DNA of 64,000 bases from Rhizorhabdus dicambivorans (GTDB lineage: Bacteria; Pseudomonadota; Alphaproteobacteria; Sphingomonadales; Sphingomonadaceae): positions 4,876,001 through 4,940,000 of the forward strand of contig NZ_CP023449.1 of the NCBI RefSeq assembly GCF_002355275.1, written 5' to 3'. Shown here piece by piece: positions 59,758 to 64,000 of this stretch. The notes under the pieces are model-generated. The model saw only the letters and a program-made list of their open reading frames with translations, searched no databases and was not told the origin of the DNA. Within the stretch, counting starts at the first letter, position 1; each line of letters begins with the position of its first letter. The translations under genes were made by a program, and so were the position numbers.

Positions 59758-59796
59758 TCATCGAAGGTGAAAAGATGGTGTGCGCAGCCGTCGCAT
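59758..59796 (-). CDS. Candidate leader peptide upstream of rne (12 codons)
   Basis: ATG at 59796 encodes MRRLRTPSFHLR and stops at 59758, 108 bases before the rne start. GGAGGTGA, matching the anti-Shine-Dalgarno almost fully, lies five bases upstream. The ribosome-binding site is partly inside the stem at 59805-59821, so translation of the leader could depend on RNA folding. It is too short for any family; evidence is the Shine-Dalgarno and position alone. Confidence 0.38.
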   Translation of the reverse strand: MRRLRTPSFHLR

Positions 59797-59804
59797 CGTC
59801 ACCT

Positions 59805-59877
59805 CCGGCGCGACGCGCCGGAAAAGCGGCCTCGCCCCACGCGCTGCCGACAAATCGGCAGCGGAGGGATCGGGGCG
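59805..59877 (-). promoter_or_regulatory. Stem-loops in the rne leader
   Basis: CCGGCGCG-A-CGCGCCGG at 59805-59821 and GCTGCCGA-CAAA-TCGGCAGC at 59843-59862 are perfect stems; the latter is enclosed by CGCCCC/GGGGCG arms (59833-59838, 59872-59877) and followed on the rne strand by GCTTTTC. RNase E leaders in other bacteria form stems that the enzyme itself recognises, so this could be a feedback element. The match to the known element is by analogy only. Confidence 0.45.
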
Positions 59878-59954
59878 AAAAATGACTCATGCGATCGTCA
59901 ACCTGTTACGCCGTCGCCAAATGGCGGCGGATAGGCCGGGACGGCGCTGTGACT

Positions 59955-59968
59955 CTCGTTCGAACGAG
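59955..59968. promoter_or_regulatory. 14-base perfect palindrome CTCGTTCGAACGAG
   Basis: A perfect dyad in the rne-amidase divergent region. Its size and symmetry suit a dimeric helix-turn-helix protein. No regulator is adjacent, and the binding protein is unknown. Confidence 0.3.
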
Positions 59969-60112
59969 GATCGGCCGACTTCCGGACAAAAACTGCTAGC
60001 ATCCGAATGACATCGGGGCAAGCATCACCATGACTGGACAAGCGCGCCGCGGCTTTGGATAAATATCGGAAGCTGCCCCCGTTTCGGGGCGGACCGGGTA
60101 CGCGGGGCCGAC

Positions 60113-61357
60113 TTGCCAGGATCACGATATAGTCTGCGTTTCGGCTGGAACAACGGCCCGATCCTGCTCCTGTTGCTGCTGCTGTCGCTTCCCGGCACGG
60201 CCAGCGCGGCGATGGTGAGCGCGATCGAGATCGGCGCGTCGAGCGTGACGATGCGATTCGACAAGCCGGTCGCGACCGCCTCAGCCTTCATGCTAACGGG
60301 CCCTCAGCGCATCGCGGTCGATCTGCCCGGCGCGCGGATGGGGCGGATCGCCGCATCGGGCGGGATGATCGCCTCCACCCGCCATGGCCAATATGATCCC
60401 AACACCGCGCGGGTGGTGTTCGAGCTGAACCGGTCGGCGATCGTCGGCGATGCCAGCTTCTCGGCCGATCATCTCTCGCTGACGCTGACGCTGAAGCCCG
60501 TCACCGAGAGCCTGTTCGCCCGCGCGGTGCGCAGGGGCCGGCAGCTGTTCGGGCTCAACGACAAGCCGGTCGATCCGAAGGCCGCGCAGCGGGGCGGCAT
60601 CACCGTCCCGCTCGATCCGCCCCGCCCGCTGCCGGTCCCCGCCGTCACCGGCGCGCGCGGCAGCAACCGGCCGCTGGTGGTGATCGATGCCGGCCATGGC
60701 GGCCATGATCCGGGCTCGCAATCCGCCGATGGCCGCTATCGCGAGAAGGACGTGGCGCTGGGCATCGCCCAGGCGATCCGCGACGAACTGGTGGCCTCGG
60801 GCCGGGTGCGCGTCGCGCTCACCCGCAACACCGACCGTTTCCTGGTCCTCGGCGAACGGCGCGAGATAGCGAGACGGCTGAAGGCGGACCTGTTCATCTC
60901 GGTCCATGCCGACAGCGCGGAGAACCGCGCGGCGCGCGGCGCCAGCATCTACACCCTGTCGGAGGTCGCATCGGACCGGGTGGCGGCCCAGCTCGCCGCG
61001 AAGGAGAACCGCGCCGATATCCTCAACGGCGTCGATCTCGGCGGCGAGAACAATGAGGTTTCCTCGATCCTGCTCGACCTCGCCCAGCGCGAGACGATGA
61101 ACATCTCCTCGCAGTTCGCGGCACTCCTCCAGCGCGAAATGGCCCCGACCATCCACTTCAAGGACGACGCCCATCGCTTCGCGGGACTGATCGTGCTGAA
61201 GGCGCCCGACGTACCCTCGGTGCTGCTGGAGACCGGCTATATCTCCAATGACGACGATCTCGCGCTGCTGCTGTCCAAGGAATATCGCCGCAACATCGCC
61301 AGCGGAGTGCGCCGGGCGGTGGAGATCCATTTCGCGAGACGGCTGGCGGGAGAATAG
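60113..61357 (+). CDS. N-acetylmuramoyl-L-alanine amidase (AmiC type)
   Basis: 414 aa with a TTG start. A signal peptide (ILLLLLLLSLPGTASA) is followed by an AMIN domain (VSAIEIGASSVTMRFDKPV...HLSLTLTLKPV), which targets the septum, and an amidase_3 domain with zinc ligands: His in VIDAGHGGHDPGS, Glu in RYREKDVAL, His in ISVHADS, and the catalytic Glu in LLETGYISN. It splits the septal peptidoglycan during division. PBP1A follows after a repeat element, forming a cell-wall pair. Confidence 0.92.
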   Translation: MPGSRYSLRFGWNNGPILLLLLLLSLPGTASAAMVSAIEIGASSVTMRFDKPVATASAFMLTGPQRIAVDLPGARMGRIAASGGMIASTRHGQYDPNTARVVFELNRSAIVGDASFSADHLSLTLTLKPVTESLFARAVRRGRQLFGLNDKPVDPKAAQRGGITVPLDPPRPLPVPAVTGARGSNRPLVVIDAGHGGHDPGSQSADGRYREKDVALGIAQAIRDELVASGRVRVALTRNTDRFLVLGERREIARRLKADLFISVHADSAENRAARGASIYTLSEVASDRVAAQLAAKENRADILNGVDLGGENNEVSSILLDLAQRETMNISSQFAALLQREMAPTIHFKDDAHRFAGLIVLKAPDVPSVLLETGYISNDDDLALLLSKEYRRNIASGVRRAVEIHFARRLAGE

Positions 61358-61374
61358 TGGAGGGCCCTCTCCAT

Positions 61375-61468
61375 CGCCATTCCCGCGAGAGCGGGAATCC
61401 ATGGACGGCGGCACTGCTGAGCCTCCTGCGGGCCGTGACCGTGGATTCCCGCTTTCGCGGGAATGACG
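61375..61468. repeat. REPIN-like paired inverted repeat, copy 6 (amidase-PBP gap)
   Basis: Left arm CATTCCCGCGAGAGCGGGAAT and right arm GGATTCCCGCTTTCGCGGGAA are inverted around a 45-base core. The left arm loop (GAGA) differs from the GAAGG type seen in most other copies. Confidence 0.78.
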
Positions 61469-61488
61469 ATCTGGAGTAGAGCGCCGCC

Positions 61489-63960
61489 GTGCCGAAACTG
61501 CCCTCTCTCCATATCCCGATCCGCGAATGGCGCGATCATACGCGCCATCTCAAGCAGTTCCGGGTCTGGCGCTGGTCGGGCTATCTGTTCTGGTCGCTCG
61601 CCCTTTTCTGGCTGCTGCTGTGGTTCTTCTTCGCGCGCGGCCTGCCTTCGGCCGATGCCCTGCTCGCCTATCAGCCGCCGCTCCCCACCAATGTCCGCGA
61701 CCGCGATGGCGAGCCGATCGCCGATTTCGCCCGCGAGCGGCGGGTTCAGCTGAGCTATGGCGAATATCCGCCGCTGCTGATCAACGCCTTCATCTCGGCC
61801 GAGGACAAGACCTTCTTCAGCCACCCGGGCATCGACATCGGCGGCCTCGCCGGCGCGGTGGTCGACTATGCGACCAAGTTCGGCAGCGGCCGCCGCGCCA
61901 AGGGCGGATCGACCATCACCCAGCAGGTCGCCAAGAACCTGATCGTCGGCGACGACTATTCGATCGCGCGCAAGGTGCGCGAGGCGATCCTGGCCTTCCG
62001 GATCGAGGACGCGCTGACCAAGCAGCAGATCCTGGAGCTGTACCTCAACCAGATATTCCTCGGCCGCAACGCCTATGGCGTGCAATCGGCCAGCCGCGCC
62101 TATTTCCGCAAGGATGTCGGCGAGCTGACCCTGCCCGAGATCGCCTATCTGGCGATCCTGCCCAAGGCGCCGTCCAATTACACGGTCGAGCGCCACGCAG
62201 AGCGCGCGCTGGACCGGCGCAACTACGTCCTCCACCAGATGGCCGAGAATGGCTTCATCACCGAGGAACAGCGCCAGTCCGCCGCCGCCGCGCCATTGGG
62301 GATCGTGCCGCGCTATGCGCCGCGGCCCAGCGTCGGCGGCTATTTCATGGAGGAGGTCCGCCGCCAGCTGATCGAGCGATACGGCCAGACCGCGACGGAC
62401 GGCCCCAACGGCATCTATTCGGGCGGCCTGTGGATCCGCACCTCCTATGACGGCAAGGTCCAGGATGCGGCCGAGGGTGCGCTGCGCGACGGGCTGGTGC
62501 GCTTCGAGGCGGCGGCCGGCTGGCGCGGGCGGCTCGGCAAGGTCGATGTCGACGGCAATTGGGCGCGCGACCTTGCCGCGCTCAATGTCGGCGCCGGCTA
62601 TGCCAACTGGTATCCGGCGGTGGTCCTGTCGAAGAGCGGATCACAGGCCGAGATCGGCTTCGAGAATGGCACCAGGGGCGTTCTGCCCAGCTGGGGGGCG
62701 ACGATGCCCAAGGCGGGGATCGGCGGCCGCGCCTTCGATTTCCTGAAGGCCGGCGACGTCATCGTCGTGCGGCGCGAAGGCGACGCCTTCTCCCTGCGCA
62801 GCATCCCCAACATCTCGGGCGGCATGGTCGTCCAGAACCCGCATACCGGCCAGGTGCTGGCGATGCAGGGCGGCTTCGATTCGCGCGGCTCCTCGTTCAA
62901 CCGGGCTACCCAGGCGATGCGGCAGCCCGGCTCCACCTTCAAGCCGTTCGTCTATGCCGCCGCGCTCGACAACGGCATGACCCCGGCCTCGATCATCATC
63001 GATGGCCCCTTCTGCGTGTTCCAGTCGGCTCGGCTCGGCCAGAAATGCTTCCGGAATTTCTCGGGCGAGAATGCCGGCCAGCAGACTATGCGCTGGGGTG
63101 TCGAACAATCGCGCAACCTGATGACGGTGCGCACCGCCAGCCAGATCGGCATGGACAAGGTCGTCAAGACCGCCAAGGCGATGGGGATCGGCGATTATCC
63201 GCCCTATCTCGCCTATTCGCTGGGCGCCGGGGAGACGACGGTGCTGCGCATCGTCAATGCCTATTCGATGTTCGCCAACCAGGGCCGGGCCCTCACGCCG
63301 ACGCTGATCGACTATGTGCAGGATCGTAACGGCAAGCTGATCTGGCGTGCCGACAAGCGCCCCTGCGAGGGCTGCAACATGGCCAAATATGACGGCAAGC
63401 CGATGCCGCGCCCACGCCTTCGCTCGCGCCAGGTGATCGATCCGATGACCGCCTATCAGATGCTCCACATCATGGAGGGCGTGGTCGAACGCGGCACCGC
63501 GACCGTGCTGCGCGATCTCGGCCGCCCGATGTTCGGCAAGACCGGCACCTCGTCGGGCCCCACCAATGTCTGGTTCGTCGGTGGATCGGCCGACATGGTC
63601 GGCGGCCTCTATCTCGGCTACGACAATCCGCGCTCGATGGGCGGTTACGCGCAAGGCGGCACGATCGCCGCGCCGATCTTCCGCAGCTTCGCCGGCAAGG
63701 CGATGAAGGACATGGACGTCGTCCCCTTCCAGGCCCCGGCGGGCGTCCGCATGATCCGGATCGATCGCAAGACCGGCCGCCGCGTGTTCGGCGCCTGGCC
63801 CGACGGCAGCTATTACAGCTCGGTCATATGGGAAGCGTTCAAGCCCGAGAGCGAGCCGCGCCGCACCATCCGCCGCGACGAAATCGCGAAGCGCGCCGCC
63901 CCCGCGCGCCGCGCGACCACCGACAGCGAGTTCTTGCAAAGCCAGGACGGAATTTACTAG
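61489..63960 (+). CDS. mrcA: Penicillin-binding protein 1A (bifunctional transglycosylase/transpeptidase)
   Basis: 823 aa class A PBP. A single N-terminal anchor (YLFWSLALFWLLLWFFFARGL) precedes the glycosyltransferase-51 domain with ISAEDKTFFSHPGID (catalytic Glu), KGGSTITQQVAKNL and ELYLNQIFLGRNAYGV. The transpeptidase has SxxK in RQPGSTFKPFVYAAAL, SRNLMTVRTA (SxN) and GKTGTSSGPTN (KTG). An OB-like insert separates them. It uses GTG at 61489, with a TGGAG upstream across the repeat end. It builds the septal and lateral wall; the upstream amidase acts in the same process. Its end is complete in the window. Confidence 0.95.
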   Translation: MPKLPSLHIPIREWRDHTRHLKQFRVWRWSGYLFWSLALFWLLLWFFFARGLPSADALLAYQPPLPTNVRDRDGEPIADFARERRVQLSYGEYPPLLINAFISAEDKTFFSHPGIDIGGLAGAVVDYATKFGSGRRAKGGSTITQQVAKNLIVGDDYSIARKVREAILAFRIEDALTKQQILELYLNQIFLGRNAYGVQSASRAYFRKDVGELTLPEIAYLAILPKAPSNYTVERHAERALDRRNYVLHQMAENGFITEEQRQSAAAAPLGIVPRYAPRPSVGGYFMEEVRRQLIERYGQTATDGPNGIYSGGLWIRTSYDGKVQDAAEGALRDGLVRFEAAAGWRGRLGKVDVDGNWARDLAALNVGAGYANWYPAVVLSKSGSQAEIGFENGTRGVLPSWGATMPKAGIGGRAFDFLKAGDVIVVRREGDAFSLRSIPNISGGMVVQNPHTGQVLAMQGGFDSRGSSFNRATQAMRQPGSTFKPFVYAAALDNGMTPASIIIDGPFCVFQSARLGQKCFRNFSGENAGQQTMRWGVEQSRNLMTVRTASQIGMDKVVKTAKAMGIGDYPPYLAYSLGAGETTVLRIVNAYSMFANQGRALTPTLIDYVQDRNGKLIWRADKRPCEGCNMAKYDGKPMPRPRLRSRQVIDPMTAYQMLHIMEGVVERGTATVLRDLGRPMFGKTGTSSGPTNVWFVGGSADMVGGLYLGYDNPRSMGGYAQGGTIAAPIFRSFAGKAMKDMDVVPFQAPAGVRMIRIDRKTGRRVFGAWPDGSYYSSVIWEAFKPESEPRRTIRRDEIAKRAAPARRATTDSEFLQSQDGIY

Positions 63961-64000
63961 GGCGGCGGCATCAGAATTGCCGTCATGCTGAACCCGTTTC

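Larger units (their letters stand above)
59650..60112. other. 463-base divergent region between rne and the amidase gene
   Basis: It holds the long leader of rne (minus strand) and the promoter side of the amidase gene. In it are a 12-codon open frame with a perfect Shine-Dalgarno (59758-59796), two strong stems (59805-59821; 59843-59862 within CGCCCC/GGGGCG arms) and a 14-base palindrome (59955-59968). I see no other gene. Confidence 0.6.

Noticed and set aside
23101-61468. Spaced repeats considered as a CRISPR array
   Set aside because: Copies are scattered over 38 kb, are inverted pairs, and have no regular spacers or cas genes.
1-64000. tRNA, rRNA, transposase, integrase or plasmid replication genes
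   Set aside because: I looked for cloverleaf-like and conserved gene signatures and found none. Small non-coding RNAs cannot be excluded by eye.

Overview
The window is high-GC, densely coded chromosomal DNA of an alphaproteobacterium. I infer a member of the Sphingomonadales (Sphingomonas, Rhizorhabdus or Sphingobium type). The reasons are three large TonB-dependent receptors beside catabolic genes, an RNase E with an acidic insertion in its S1 domain, a BamF-like DUF3035 lipoprotein next to lspA, and inverted intergenic repeats in many gaps. This assignment comes from family knowledge, not a database search. I found no rRNA, tRNA, CRISPR array, transposase, integrase or plasmid/phage gene.

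Layout. 1-4.9 kb: a cut-off membrane acyltransferase, a DEAD-box RNA helicase with a DbpA-type domain, and an MFS exporter divergent from a MerR regulator; the MFS gene carries an apparent C-terminal frameshift. 4.9-14.4 kb: a fatty-acid locus with two divergent operons. Leftward are thiolase, 3-hydroxyacyl-CoA dehydrogenase/enoyl-CoA hydratase and acyl-CoA dehydrogenase. Rightward are DUF2147, a FadL-type porin, an acyl-CoA ligase and a LiuR-like MerR regulator. 15-20.7 kb: a TonB receptor, a Tat-exported FAD amine oxidoreductase, two small c-type cytochromes and a secreted RidA protein, which together look like a periplasmic amine dehydrogenase module.

20.7-29.8 kb: housekeeping genes, namely an L,D-transpeptidase, ribA, xth, thyA, folA, ribF, ileS, lspA and the BamF-like lipoprotein. 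30-33.3 kb: a peptide-type ABC importer (two permeases and a double ATPase) without a binding protein. 33.3-37.9 kb: tyrosine/homogentisate catabolism (a MarR regulator, hppD, hmgA, fahA and a gamma-glutamylcyclotransferase-like gene). 37.9-43.5 kb: a glycine-rich TonB receptor divergent from a hybrid histidine kinase whose N-terminus matches the plant/cyanobacterial ethylene-binding domain, followed by an AraC regulator. 43.6-48.1 kb: an exported alpha/beta hydrolase, a TonB receptor and an MFS transporter, a likely uptake and hydrolysis unit.

48.1-54.8 kb: CinA-like, glycosyltransferase, DUF885 peptidase, two solute-binding lipoproteins and DUF4112. 54.8-64 kb: envelope and RNA metabolism, with a DsbA-like protein, a BepA-like M48/TPR protease, rne (with a long leader holding a 12-codon candidate leader peptide), an amiC-type amidase and PBP1A.

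The two most notable systems are the amine dehydrogenase/cytochrome/RidA module at 15-20.7 kb and the ethylene-receptor-like kinase at 40.9-42.4 kb. Paired inverted repeats of about 95-100 bp, REPIN-like, occupy at least six intergenic gaps.
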